Shown here: piece by piece, positions 23,533 to 31,354 of the stretch | Position numbering within the stretch: position 1 is the first letter of the stretch | Layout of the letters: each line of letters opens with the position of its first letter | Source: a virus | Reading direction: 5' to 3' (one strand) | IMG/VR virus record: IMGVR_UViG_3300044961_000843 | Location: 1-33,274 of that record | Length of the DNA: 33,274 nt | Notes under the pieces: model-generated | Told to the model about the DNA's origin: nothing | Seen by the model: only the letters and a program-made list of their open reading frames with translations | The model's database searches: none | Made by a program: the position numbers and the translations under genes

Positions 23533-24425
23533 GAGCAGATGCAGCGACATCGGGGGCCCTGGCAGAGGCCCTCGACCAGGACCCCAGCGACGGAGGCAGA
23601 CAGCGGTGCTGGAAAGCCCTGGCGAGGGTGGTGGATGAGGAGCCCACCTACGTGTGGCAGGAAGGAGACAGCAACGGGATCACCGTCGCGGCGATGCTGC
23701 TCACGGGGCCGTTTGTCGGCGCAGAGGTGGTGGCGTTGCTGGCGGCGCCCCTCGGCGGGGCGCTCCAGGTGGCGCCGTTCCGCAGGGGACAGCGCATCCT
23801 CGTGGATCTGCTCGACGGGAGGCCGGATGGGCTCTGCGTCGCTACGGCATCGGTCCCCGGCGGCAGGGAAGACCCGATCCCCCCGTCGATTGCGGGTGTT
23901 CCCCTGGACAGCAAGGGCCTGGAAGAGCAGGGCTCGGCGGCGAAGAACAACGCCACGCAGCCCAGGGCGGTGCTCTTCGCGCCCCCCAAGGGGATCGGGC
24001 ACCGCGAGTACTACCGGGGGGCGATCAAGGTGGTGCGCCTCAAGGGACAGCAGAGCGACTTCTTCTCGGGCTTCGTCGTCTCGGCAGACGATGGCACCAC
24101 GATCCAGATGAGCTGGAACGGCGCGACCAACGGCTACGGCGTCCAGATCAAGGACGCGAAGGGGGCGCAGCTCTCCGTGGGCGACGGCGCCGCAGCGCTG
24201 GTGTCCCCCGACGGCAAGAGTCGGATCGAGGTGAGCGACGGGCGGGTGTTCATCACCAGCAACGGGCAGACGCAGGTCTTCGGCTCGCCGATCACCCTCA
24301 ACCACGGGCCCGCGGACGGAGTGCCCACGCTTGCCACCGGGGGCGCGGTGGTGGCGAAGGCCGGGGGGGGCATTGCTGGCGCCGCGGCCATCTCGCAGAG
24401 CGTGTTCGTCGGAGGGGCGAGCTGA
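23529..24425 (+). CDS. Baseplate spike protein (gpV/gp5-like)
   Basis: The protein has 298 residues, with AGAGGA upstream of the ATG. The middle (about 50-115, GITVAAMLLTGPFVGAEVV to RILVDLLDGRPDG) fits an OB-fold. From about 185 on there are short regular beta repeats (DGTTIQMSWNGATNGYGVQI, KDAKGAQLSVGDGAAAL, GKSRIEVSDGRVFITSNG), typical of the triple-stranded beta-helix of gpV spikes that pierce the outer membrane. The final 35 residues are glycine/alanine-rich. The spike-tip candidate follows, sharing a base of the stop codon. Confidence 0.75.
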   Translation: MRADAATSGALAEALDQDPSDGGRQRCWKALARVVDEEPTYVWQEGDSNGITVAAMLLTGPFVGAEVVALLAAPLGGALQVAPFRRGQRILVDLLDGRPDGLCVATASVPGGREDPIPPSIAGVPLDSKGLEEQGSAAKNNATQPRAVLFAPPKGIGHREYYRGAIKVVRLKGQQSDFFSGFVVSADDGTTIQMSWNGATNGYGVQIKDAKGAQLSVGDGAAALVSPDGKSRIEVSDGRVFITSNGQTQVFGSPITLNHGPADGVPTLATGGAVVAKAGGGIAGAAAISQSVFVGGAS

Positions 24426-24622
24426 TGGCTGGGCCGAAGGTGATGACGCCGTGTGGGGAGATCGAGATCCCCCTGCCGTCGTTCGAGATCCCGGGGCTGC
24501 CGAGCCTCGACATTTTTCCCCTGCCGTTCCCGCCGAAGCTGAGCATCCCCCTGCCCGACTGCGACGTGGTGAAGAACGCGATCGGGGCGGCGCAGGAGCC
24601 GCCAGGGGACAGCGAGCCCTAG
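24425..24622 (+). CDS. Small proline-rich protein, candidate spike tip
   Basis: The protein has 65 residues. Its ATG shares a base with the spike stop, so the two are probably coupled. Nearly every fourth residue is proline, with alternating hydrophobic residues (LPSFEIPGLPSLDIFPLPFP) and two cysteines (MTPCGEIEI and LPDCDVV). Small proline-rich proteins directly after gpV-like spikes in contractile phages and injection systems have been proposed as tip proteins taking the place of PAAR proteins. That link is from memory of such operons. It is the last gene of the plus-strand tail operon, and its TAG overlaps a TAG on the other strand (CTAG, 24619-24622). Confidence 0.6.
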   Translation: MAGPKVMTPCGEIEIPLPSFEIPGLPSLDIFPLPFPPKLSIPLPDCDVVKNAIGAAQEPPGDSEP

Positions 24623-24744
24623 AGGCTACCAGAGTCGCAGCAGTAGTAACACTCGCCATTTCCCAGACACGTCTTGAGGTCGCATCCGTTGGAAGCCATC
24701 CACTCGTTCTTCTGGGAGCAAGAGTAGTTGAATTTCTTGCCTAC
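24619..24744 (-). pseudogene. Cysteine-rich C-terminal gene fragment
   Basis: A 41-residue open reading stretch ends at TAG 24619-24621, in a different frame from the neighbouring antirepressor fragment. It holds six cysteines in 28 residues (NYSCSQKNEWMASNGCD, then TCLGNGECYYCC), a density far above chance in this DNA, and codons unlike the surrounding GC-rich ones (AAA, AAT, TAC, TCT). No start codon or plausible N-terminus is seen. It looks like the 3' end of a secreted, disulphide-rich bacterial protein captured beside the phage tail operon. The origin is an inference, and a short artefact frame remains possible. Confidence 0.4.
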
Positions 24745-24904
24745 GCTGCCGCTCGATCTTCGCCCGGATGGCCGGGGCGACCCGGGCCGCGTCGATGGTC
24801 GCCAGCCACAGCGGCAGGGCGTCCAGGTGCAGCGCCATCATCTCGCGGGATTTGCCGTCTTCCGCAACCGTTACGATGGCCGAAACAGTTGCCCAGGTCT
24901 TGCC
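24626..24904 (-). pseudogene. P22_AR_N-type phage antirepressor fragment
   Basis: The reading frame is open from the stop of the minus-strand structural gene (24947) to TAG 24626, and residues encoded by 24904 to 24737 read KTWATVS, TVAEDGKSREM, then LHLDALPLWLATIDAARVAP and AIRAKIERQ. This series matches the middle of the P22_AR_N antirepressor family, where a 'W.T.....DG..R.M..L.L..L..WL..I...RV.P..R.K...Y' pattern is usual. The N-terminal third and everything after KIERQ are missing, and the rest of the frame is unconvincing. A usable start exists only inside (ATG 24841). A decayed remnant is the likely state. Confidence 0.55.
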
Positions 24905-24946
24905 TGGGCCGCGAAAGAGCGCCCCGAGTGGGAGGGGAAGTAGCCC

Positions 24947-26635
24947 TCACGTCACCAGGTCTTCCCCGAAAGGCAGCTTGACCGCCTGGAGCGTTACCAG
25001 GTCGCTCACGAACGTGTTGGTGCTGAGCGTCAGCACGATCTGGTTGAGGTTCGGCCTCCCTGGGGTCACCTGGCGCCGCTCCAGGTCGACAAACGCCAGG
25101 TTCCCGTCCTGGAGCGGCCAGATCCTGCCCGCGTCCTCTCGGCTTCCGGCCACGTCGTAGCCGCTGCCGCTGGCGCCCACCTGGATCAACAGCCTCGCCG
25201 CGTCCAGCGGCAGCGGGACGTCGATGCCTCCGACGGTGAGCTGGGCGAAGCCGTAGGTGCCGCTGGTGTACGTCCGGGGGGAGGCGCTGTTGTTGGCGGT
25301 CATCGAGGGCAGCGTCATCAGCCCCGAGGGATCGGTGGTGCCGGAGAAGATGGCGCTGCCCCTCACCCACCCGTCCTGATCGACGTGCTGCGAGCCCACC
25401 AGCAGCGGCACCCCGTCCACGTCGGTGTACCGGTAGAGCCCGATGCAGATCGCGTCGTCCGGGGTCACGGAGAGGTTCTGGTAGCGGTAGGCCAGGTCGC
25501 CGCGCGCCCAGCCGGGGAGCGTGAGGTTCGCCGAGGGGCGCAGGTCCCAGCGTAGCCCCGACCGGGCCGCCTCGGCGGCGTTCACCCCTGCCCCGATGCG
25601 CGGCGGCGTCGGCGAGAGCACCAGCGCCCCATCTACCTGAACGCCGTCCGCCTGGAGCGTCGGGTGGTGGCCCAGCGGGTAGGCTCCTCGCCGTACCGGA
25701 CGTGGGACGTAGCCGCCGGGTTTGCAGAGGTAGAGCCAGGCAATTTTCGGCGTCGACGGCGAGGCCGTGGCGTCCCAGGTCGCCCCCGGCTCGGCGAGGT
25801 CGCCCACCTGGATCGCGCTGGAGTAGGCCCGGACGCCCAGCAGTTCGTTGCCCAGCCGGGCCCAGGCCCGCCCGAGAAAGATGGTCTGGTTGTAGGTCCC
25901 GCTCAACTGACCCTCGTGGCTGAACTGCCAGCAGCCGCCGATCCGGTTGGGGCCGGGGGCCAGTTCCGGCAGCTTGCGGCAGTCGAAGAACACCGCATCG
26001 GCGAGGTTGGTGGCCCCGGAGGGCACGTAGAGCAGCGCCAGGACGATCCCGTTCGACGGCACCCCGGCGAAATTCGGCGGGGAGTCGACAGAACTCCGGA
26101 GGACGGTGATCGTGAGCTGCTGCTGCTTGACCTTCGCGGCGCTTGCCACGTCGTAGACGCCGGTCCCTTCGTTGAAGACCCGGCGCGCGGTGTCGGTCTC
26201 CACGGTGGCCTCGCTGGCCGTGGCGTAGACGAGCCAGTACTCGTAGCCGGGGAGGGCTCCGCCGGGAGGAGAGGCTGGGGAGACCGTGGCCCCGAGCGGC
26301 AGGATGCCGACGCAGCGCGGGTAGTCGTCGTCCTCGTAGGTCCCGGTCCAGCTCCCGGGCCGGGTCGCGTTGCTCCCGGCGGTCCAGTCGATCAGCATGG
26401 CTCCGGCGGTCACGTCCACCTGCCAGCCCGACGCCCAGACGACCTCCAGGCCGCGGAGGCAGCGACCTCGTATCCTGCCGGGGTCCAGGGAATCGCCGAG
26501 GCCGCTACCGCGGACCCCGAGCGCCCGGCGCATGGCGAACCCCTCGGCGACCCGGGCCAGGTCACGGCGCTGAAATCGCTGCATCAGGTTGAGGTCCAAC
26601 GCGGTGAGGCGCTCGAGCAAATAGCGAACGATCAT
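24947..26635 (-). CDS. Tail fibre/baseplate structural protein, last gene of the minus-strand operon
   Basis: The protein has 562 residues, and its ATG at 26635 overlaps the upstream stop (ATGA). The N-terminal 35 residues are helical (YLLERLTALDLNLMQRFQRR), as in baseplate-attached fibre or capping proteins. The rest is beta-rich with aromatic and glycine/threonine stretches (WSGWQVDVTAGAMLID region, TWTGTYEDDDYP, SANLTLPGWARGDLAYRYQN). Such large beta proteins after gpJ and gpI-like genes usually join the baseplate to fibres. Its stop TGA is followed in the same frame by the antirepressor fragment. No enzymatic motif is seen. Confidence 0.65.
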   Translation of the reverse strand: MIVRYLLERLTALDLNLMQRFQRRDLARVAEGFAMRRALGVRGSGLGDSLDPGRIRGRCLRGLEVVWASGWQVDVTAGAMLIDWTAGSNATRPGSWTGTYEDDDYPRCVGILPLGATVSPASPPGGALPGYEYWLVYATASEATVETDTARRVFNEGTGVYDVASAAKVKQQQLTITVLRSSVDSPPNFAGVPSNGIVLALLYVPSGATNLADAVFFDCRKLPELAPGPNRIGGCWQFSHEGQLSGTYNQTIFLGRAWARLGNELLGVRAYSSAIQVGDLAEPGATWDATASPSTPKIAWLYLCKPGGYVPRPVRRGAYPLGHHPTLQADGVQVDGALVLSPTPPRIGAGVNAAEAARSGLRWDLRPSANLTLPGWARGDLAYRYQNLSVTPDDAICIGLYRYTDVDGVPLLVGSQHVDQDGWVRGSAIFSGTTDPSGLMTLPSMTANNSASPRTYTSGTYGFAQLTVGGIDVPLPLDAARLLIQVGASGSGYDVAGSREDAGRIWPLQDGNLAFVDLERRQVTPGRPNLNQIVLTLSTNTFVSDLVTLQAVKLPFGEDLVT

Positions 26636-28017
26636 GGGTAGCTCCAGGCGGGTAGGTGGTAGAGCTGCACCAGGCAGCCGGCGGGCTTGGCCGCGTTGAC
26701 CGCAGAGAAAAGAAGGCGCCGCACGCGCGCCACGGTGTCCGCGGGCAGGCTGTCCGGCGGATCCCAGCGGACGACGGCTGCCCAGCGCAGGGTGCCGGGC
26801 TCCAGGAGCGCGAGCCCCGGGTTGAAGAACGGGTCCAGGAGGGTGTAGCTGGGGTCCCGGCTCGCCATCCCGTCGGGGGTCTCCGGCGTGCTCATGTCGG
26901 TCGAGTGAAGGTCGGAGATGGCGCCCAGCGCCGCCGGGAAATTGAGGGCGTAGGGGTCGATGCTGTCCGGCGCGTGCGCCCCCAGTTCGTAGATCCGCAG
27001 GTCCAGGCGACCGAACCCCCACGGCGCCAGCGTGCGGATCGCGGCCCGCAGCGCGCCGAGCGGAGAAGGACGCTCGTGGCGCTGGGCCAGGCGGTCTCGG
27101 AGCAGCGCATCCTCCTCGCCAGGACGACGGGGGCGCCCCACCTGCTCGCCCAGCTCGTCGAGGAGCCCGAGGCTGCCCCCGGTCGCCGCGGTGGTGTTCT
27201 CGACGGCGAACAGTTCGTCCCAGGGGATCGCCCGCCAGGAGAAGCCGAACGCGCCCGTGGTCCACGGCACCATCCAGGCGTCGGCGGTCGTATCGGACTG
27301 CTCTCCCCAGGCGTACTCGTTGTCTCCAGCCTCTGCGGCCTCAGCAAAGGAGGCTCCATCGTTGACGGCGGCAATGCGCAGCGCTCGCCCCTCGTTGGCC
27401 TCACCAGGCGCCAGGACCGTGCTCAGCTCGACGTAGCTCCCCACCAGCTCGGCACGGAACGCATGCGGCACCGTGGGGTCGGTTCGCAGGCGCATGGCCT
27501 TGGGCTGGACCATGCCGCCCGGCAGCAGGTCCACCGCGAGCCCGACCCCGCTGAGGCCGTCGGTGGTCTCCCGAAACGCCGTCAGCTCGCCGGCCGGGAT
27601 GTGCTTGTGCCCTGGGAGCACGGCGGTGGCGCCCACGGTCTTCGTCACCCCAACCTCGCCGACGCCCCAGGTCAGGGCGCTGTCGGTGAGGAACACGTGG
27701 CCGTCGGGGGTGGTGACCGCCACGCCGGCGGGCAGGGTGATCGGGCGCGTGGTCTTGAGGGTGCGGCGCAGCGTCACCGCCAGGGTCAGGGTGGCGTAGG
27801 TGGGGCCGCTCGCGGGGTCGGTCTCCTGGGCGCCGTGCGGCACGAGCCAGAGCTGCCCGGCCCGCTCGGCGTCTTCCTGGTCCGCGGCGATCAGCGCGTC
27901 CACGTAGAGGCCCAGCAGCGCCTCGCCGTCGGGGGTGGAGCGCAGCTCCGCCAGCCACCCCCCGTCCACGCGCCCGGCGAGCAGATCCAGGGCCTCGGCG
28001 AAGGTGAGGACGCTCAT
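26632..28017 (-). CDS. Large baseplate wedge protein (gpI-position)
   Basis: The protein has 461 residues. Its ATG at 28017 overlaps the gpJ-like stop by ATGA, and its own stop overlaps the next ATG. Residues 85-200 are beta-rich (TRPITLPAGVAVTTPDGHVFL, then LPGHKHIPAGELTAF) and recall the gpJ-type wedge fold. The C-terminal half has helices and GEEDALLRDRLAQRHERPSPLGAL, cited as GEEDALLRDRLAQ, as in proteins that follow gpJ. It takes the place of P2 gpI but is much longer. Its role in the baseplate wedge is inferred from order. Confidence 0.6.
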   Translation of the reverse strand: MSVLTFAEALDLLAGRVDGGWLAELRSTPDGEALLGLYVDALIAADQEDAERAGQLWLVPHGAQETDPASGPTYATLTLAVTLRRTLKTTRPITLPAGVAVTTPDGHVFLTDSALTWGVGEVGVTKTVGATAVLPGHKHIPAGELTAFRETTDGLSGVGLAVDLLPGGMVQPKAMRLRTDPTVPHAFRAELVGSYVELSTVLAPGEANEGRALRIAAVNDGASFAEAAEAGDNEYAWGEQSDTTADAWMVPWTTGAFGFSWRAIPWDELFAVENTTAATGGSLGLLDELGEQVGRPRRPGEEDALLRDRLAQRHERPSPLGALRAAIRTLAPWGFGRLDLRIYELGAHAPDSIDPYALNFPAALGAISDLHSTDMSTPETPDGMASRDPSYTLLDPFFNPGLALLEPGTLRWAAVVRWDPPDSLPADTVARVRRLLFSAVNAAKPAGCLVQLYHLPAWSYP

Positions 28018-29138
28018 GCGAAGGTCACCAGGTCGGGGCGGGTCCGGTAGATCGTGCTCTTCGACGCAGGCACCAGGTCCACGTCGCCGGGGCTCCCGGG
28101 CTCCAGGCCGTAGGGGGCGGACTCCAGAAACACGAGCCCGGGGATGCGCGCCAGGACCTTCGCCAGGCTGGCCCGAAGGAGCGCGGCGCCGGGCGAGAGC
28201 GCGTTGACGTAGGCCAGGATCGCGGCCTTCGCCTCTTCGCGGACCCGCTCCGCGGCGAAGGTGTCCAGCACCCCGAATTGCAGAGAAAACGCACGGAAAT
28301 CGGGTGTGGTCCCGACAAAGCGAACCTCCTGCCCCAGCAGCCGAAAATCCCGCAGCCTCGCCCGCACCCTGGCCAGGAGCCCCAGCGTGGCTCGGCCCTG
28401 GGCGTCGGCGAGGTAGACGGTGACCGCGCCGGTCACGACTCCGTCGCTGTCCAGATCTTCGACGGCGGCGACGGTGTTCACCCCGGGGACGCTCAGGGCG
28501 CCAGCCGCCAGGACGTCCAGATTCCGGTCGAGCCCCGCGTCCCACAGTGCGTAGCGAGCTCGATACGCCTCGTCCGTCTCGCGCTCGTCGCCCCCGGCGG
28601 AAGGGATGCCGAAGCTTTCCACGATCATCGTGGGGTCGAAAAGGGCGCCCACGTTTTTGAACACCTGGACGTCTGGCGGCACCCCGTTCCCCAGCGCCCC
28701 CAGGGTGAGACAGGTGGCGCTGGTCCGAAACGGCCCGAGCTGTCCGGAGCCGAAGACCACGCTCTCGTCCAGGGTCCAGGTGAGTCCTCCGGCCAGGATC
28801 TCCGTGCCTGCGTCCACCTGCCCCTCGCCCGCGTCCGCGGTGGGTCGAAAGAGGTAGAGGTCGAGGGTCGCCGCGCTGGCGGTCTTGCGAGGGAGGCGCC
28901 CCTTGCTGCGCTCCAGGATCAGCCGGTCCAGGTCCTCGCCGCGAGCCCCGGCCACGGTCTGCGCGGCGAAGCGGGCAGCGCTCCGCGCGTCGAGTTCCTC
29001 CGCGAGCGCCGCAGCGCCGTTGACCAGGATATTGATGGTTGAGCCGGTCTTGTCGACGGCGGCGGGGTCGAGCTGGGCGTCCGGGGTGATGCGGATGCGG
29101 TTGCGGGCGATGCGGGCAAAATCGGCTCTCGTGGCCAT
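28014..29138 (-). CDS. Baseplate wedge protein, gpJ-like
   Basis: The protein has 374 residues. Its ATG at 29138 overlaps the upstream stop. It matches the baseplate J family in layout: a helical N-terminus with GEDLDRLILERSKGRLPRK at about 67, a beta domain (AGTEILAGGLTWTLDES), the conserved 'GG.RETDEAYRARY...' segment at about 185 (GGDERETDEAYRARY), and a C-terminal domain with GQEVRFVGTTPDFRAF and IPGLVFLESAPYGL. gpJ forms the wedge with the gp25/W-like protein encoded just upstream. Confidence 0.88.
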   Translation of the reverse strand: MATRADFARIARNRIRITPDAQLDPAAVDKTGSTINILVNGAAALAEELDARSAARFAAQTVAGARGEDLDRLILERSKGRLPRKTASAATLDLYLFRPTADAGEGQVDAGTEILAGGLTWTLDESVVFGSGQLGPFRTSATCLTLGALGNGVPPDVQVFKNVGALFDPTMIVESFGIPSAGGDERETDEAYRARYALWDAGLDRNLDVLAAGALSVPGVNTVAAVEDLDSDGVVTGAVTVYLADAQGRATLGLLARVRARLRDFRLLGQEVRFVGTTPDFRAFSLQFGVLDTFAAERVREEAKAAILAYVNALSPGAALLRASLAKVLARIPGLVFLESAPYGLEPGSPGDVDLVPASKSTIYRTRPDLVTFA

Positions 29139-29851
29139 CAGGTTCCTCCGGCGGTGAGGCGCTCGACGAAGGCGAAGGGGGGGGCCCCGGCACGGGGCTC
29201 CACCGTCACCTCGAAGCGCACGACGTGGGCCGCCACGAGCTGAGCACTGACGCTGGCGCTCAGCACGTCCGGATCCCGGCGGATCTCGTCGGCGAGGGCG
29301 GTGGCTTCCCGGTCGAGTTGCGCCTGCGTGTAGCTACGCTTTGGCTCGACCCCCCGGCCGAAGGTCTTGGCGTGGGTGAAGGCGCCTCGCCGCGCCCTCA
29401 CCAGCAGCCGGAGCCGCTCCCGGAGCGCATCCACGGGAGTGAGGCCCAGCGGGGCCCCCCGGGGCGCCGTGACGGGCAGGAGCACGTCCGCGTCAGGCTG
29501 CCCCGGGACGGGCCCCGAGCGGGCCCGGGGGGTCCGGGCGTCGAAGGTCACGCTGGCGGTGCTGGTGGGCTCGCCTGCGGCGCTCCGGGTGCCCTCGGCG
29601 AGCCCCAGGGTGTAGCTCTGGCCAGGGGTCAGGGGCCTGTCGAGGTCGAGCCAGAAGGCCGACGGGGGGATCTCCGGCTCCGCTGGCACAACCTGGCGCA
29701 CAAGCGGGGGTGCCTCGCCCCCCAGAACCCACGCGCCGGGGGCGAGGGTGTCCCGGGGGTCCGCCGGGTCCACGGCGTCTCCCGGCACGGCGGTCTGGGC
29801 AAAAATCCGGGTCTCGCTCACTGCGCGGGCCCGGGTTACGGCGTAGTCCAC
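29138..29851 (-). CDS. Baseplate wedge protein, gp25/GpW-like, with N-terminal extra domain
   Basis: The protein has 237 residues from GTG 29851, the first gene of the minus-strand operon. The C-terminal 110 residues are gp25-like: LRERLRLLVRARRGAFTHAKT, then KRSYTQAQLDREATALADE and HVVRFEVTVEP, matching the helical domain and final strands of T4 gp25/P2 gpW, a lynchpin of sheath attachment. Residues 1-110 are extra for this family (gp25 is about 130 residues) and look like an immunoglobulin/Fn3-type domain (SYTLGLAEGTRSAAGEP). It is separated from the plus-strand fibre gene by 45 bases that contain motif site 4. Confidence 0.75.
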   Translation of the reverse strand: MDYAVTRARAVSETRIFAQTAVPGDAVDPADPRDTLAPGAWVLGGEAPPLVRQVVPAEPEIPPSAFWLDLDRPLTPGQSYTLGLAEGTRSAAGEPTSTASVTFDARTPRARSGPVPGQPDADVLLPVTAPRGAPLGLTPVDALRERLRLLVRARRGAFTHAKTFGRGVEPKRSYTQAQLDREATALADEIRRDPDVLSASVSAQLVAAHVVRFEVTVEPRAGAPPFAFVERLTAGGT

Positions 29852-29869
29852 GCCCCCAGGCTACCAGGG

Positions 29870-29885
29870 TGTGCCAGATTGTGCC
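29870..29885 (+). promoter_or_regulatory. Tandem TGTGCC operator/promoter motif, site 4
   Basis: TGTGCCAGATTGTGCC has two exact half-sites 10 bp apart, in the 45-base divergent gap between the baseplate operon (start 29851, minus) and the tail fibre gene (start 29897, plus). It points toward the fibre gene and ends 11 bases before its GTG. Here a possible ribosome site (GGCAGG) lies between motif and start. Confidence 0.6.
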
Positions 29886-29896
29886 ATCCTGGCAGG

Positions 29897-31354
29897 GTGC
29901 CCCAGGTCACCGCCGCTATCGTCATCGCCCAGGCGGACAACCCCGCTCCGGGGGGCTACGTCTCCGGGTCTCGGGACGGTCTGCTGCTGAACAAGCTCGT
30001 CACGCTGACCAACCTGTCGAACGCGGGGGTCACGAGCTGGACCTGGGAGGTGTTCCCGGCGGTGGGGCTCACGGAGGGGGACTACAGCGTGGCCGGGAAG
30101 GCTGCGGCGAGCTGCACCCTGACCCCGCCGGCTTCGACCGGGTACGGCGACCTTGCGGTGCGGCTCACGGTGCGCGGGGATCCGCTCCCGGGAGGGCGCC
30201 CGAATGTCGCCGTCGCGGAGGCGCTCTTGGGCGTCCGGGCCCCACTCGACGGCTACGAAGACGGGCTCCCCCTGGTCCATCCCCACGAGGGCACCCTGGG
30301 GGGGAAATTGGTCCTGTCCGCGGTGCGCGGCGCCCTCGGGCGGATCAGCGAGGCGATTCGTGCCTTCAAGATCGCCGGAGTGGGCGGTGGCGGCCCTCCC
30401 TCCGGCGCTGCCGGCGGCGATCTGAGCGGCACCTACCCGAACCCCACGGTGGCCAAGATCCAGACGATCCCGGTCGATATCAGCGGCATCGCCGTCGGCG
30501 CCTTGCTCCAGTACCGAGGCGGCGAGTTGGTCCCGATCAATCCGGTCGCTGAGGGGGCGCTTCTGGTGTGCTGGCCCGGGGCAGGAGAAGAGATCTTTTT
30601 CTCCGAGGCCCCCGAGGTGAGGGTTACAACCTATTTTGCCAGCTACCGTGGGCATCCGGACACCGGCCTCAGCCTCGGGGCCTCGGACCTTGATGCAGGT
30701 GGCACCGGCACGCGCACCATGCTGACCGAGGAGCTGGTCTGGCACACGATCCGACTGATCGGCGCCCTCACCGGCGATCGCATCCTGATTTTCCCTGCGG
30801 GCGGAGGGCGCGCGCATCACCTGATCAACGCGACCACCGGCGATTTCACCCTCCGCATCCAGGGCCCCTCCGGTGGATTCTGCTACCTGCTCCCGGGGCA
30901 GGGCAAAACGATGTTCGTCGACGACTCGGGTGTGCTGCGCGGCGAGGCCCTCGACGTTCTGGAGCTGGTCCGGACGATCACGCTCACCGGCGACACCGAT
31001 AGCGCCAACGTGGTGCGCGTGCTGTGCAAGCTCCCGCCGAGGGTCATCGTCGAGCGCGTCGAGCAACTGACCCTGGAGGCGGCGAGCGACGCGGGGCACC
31101 TGTCGAGCGTCGGTACGGTGCCGCCCGGGGCAGGGCCGGGGTACGACGACCTGATCGCACGACAGGTGACGCCGGGGACCAGCGACCCTCCGCTCGGGTG
31201 GGCAGCGGCCACGCTGGGGGCAGGGATGAGCACGGAGGGCTCGGCCTATTTCGCCAGCGCGGAGACGGTACGGCACGTCAGCCGACCCGACAGTGGGACG
31301 CTGACGACAGGCCAGGTGCGGATCCATCTGACAGCGAGGTACCTCGGTGAGTAA
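29897..31354 (+). CDS. Tail fibre protein
   Basis: The protein has 485 residues from GTG 29897. Residues 1-130 form a beta-sandwich-like domain (VTAAIVIAQADNPAP, VTSWTWEVFPAVGL). At about 175-186 lies GDLSGTYPNPTV, a short repeat unit common in phage tail fibres and their chaperone-independent trimers. The C-terminal half is beta-rich with glycine loops (DRILIFPAGGGRAHHL, LRIQGPSGGFCYLLPG) and ends in a strand-rich tip (LTTGQVRIHLTARYLG). It opens the host-recognition operon, divergent from the baseplate operon. Receptor identity cannot be read. Confidence 0.72.
   Translation: MPQVTAAIVIAQADNPAPGGYVSGSRDGLLLNKLVTLTNLSNAGVTSWTWEVFPAVGLTEGDYSVAGKAAASCTLTPPASTGYGDLAVRLTVRGDPLPGGRPNVAVAEALLGVRAPLDGYEDGLPLVHPHEGTLGGKLVLSAVRGALGRISEAIRAFKIAGVGGGGPPSGAAGGDLSGTYPNPTVAKIQTIPVDISGIAVGALLQYRGGELVPINPVAEGALLVCWPGAGEEIFFSEAPEVRVTTYFASYRGHPDTGLSLGASDLDAGGTGTRTMLTEELVWHTIRLIGALTGDRILIFPAGGGRAHHLINATTGDFTLRIQGPSGGFCYLLPGQGKTMFVDDSGVLRGEALDVLELVRTITLTGDTDSANVVRVLCKLPPRVIVERVEQLTLEAASDAGHLSSVGTVPPGAGPGYDDLIARQVTPGTSDPPLGWAAATLGAGMSTEGSAYFASAETVRHVSRPDSGTLTTGQVRIHLTARYLGE

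Noticed and set aside
24619-24622. CTAG, overlapping stop codons on both strands, as a functional site.
   Set aside because: Four bases are too few to argue for more than convergent gene ends.
29685-29701. A further minus-strand near-match to the tandem motif (TGCGCCAGGTTGTGCC) inside the gp25/W-like gene.
   Set aside because: It lies inside coding sequence about 150 bases from the start, one half-site is inexact, and it encodes the same RQVVP peptide as site 3, so chance coding similarity is likely. I did not count it as a site.
29225-29896. Extending the tail fibre gene upstream to 29225, where the frame is open.
   Set aside because: That part is opposite the gp25-like gene and reads as low-complexity shadow. 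GTG 29897 directly after the divergent gap starts convincing sequence.
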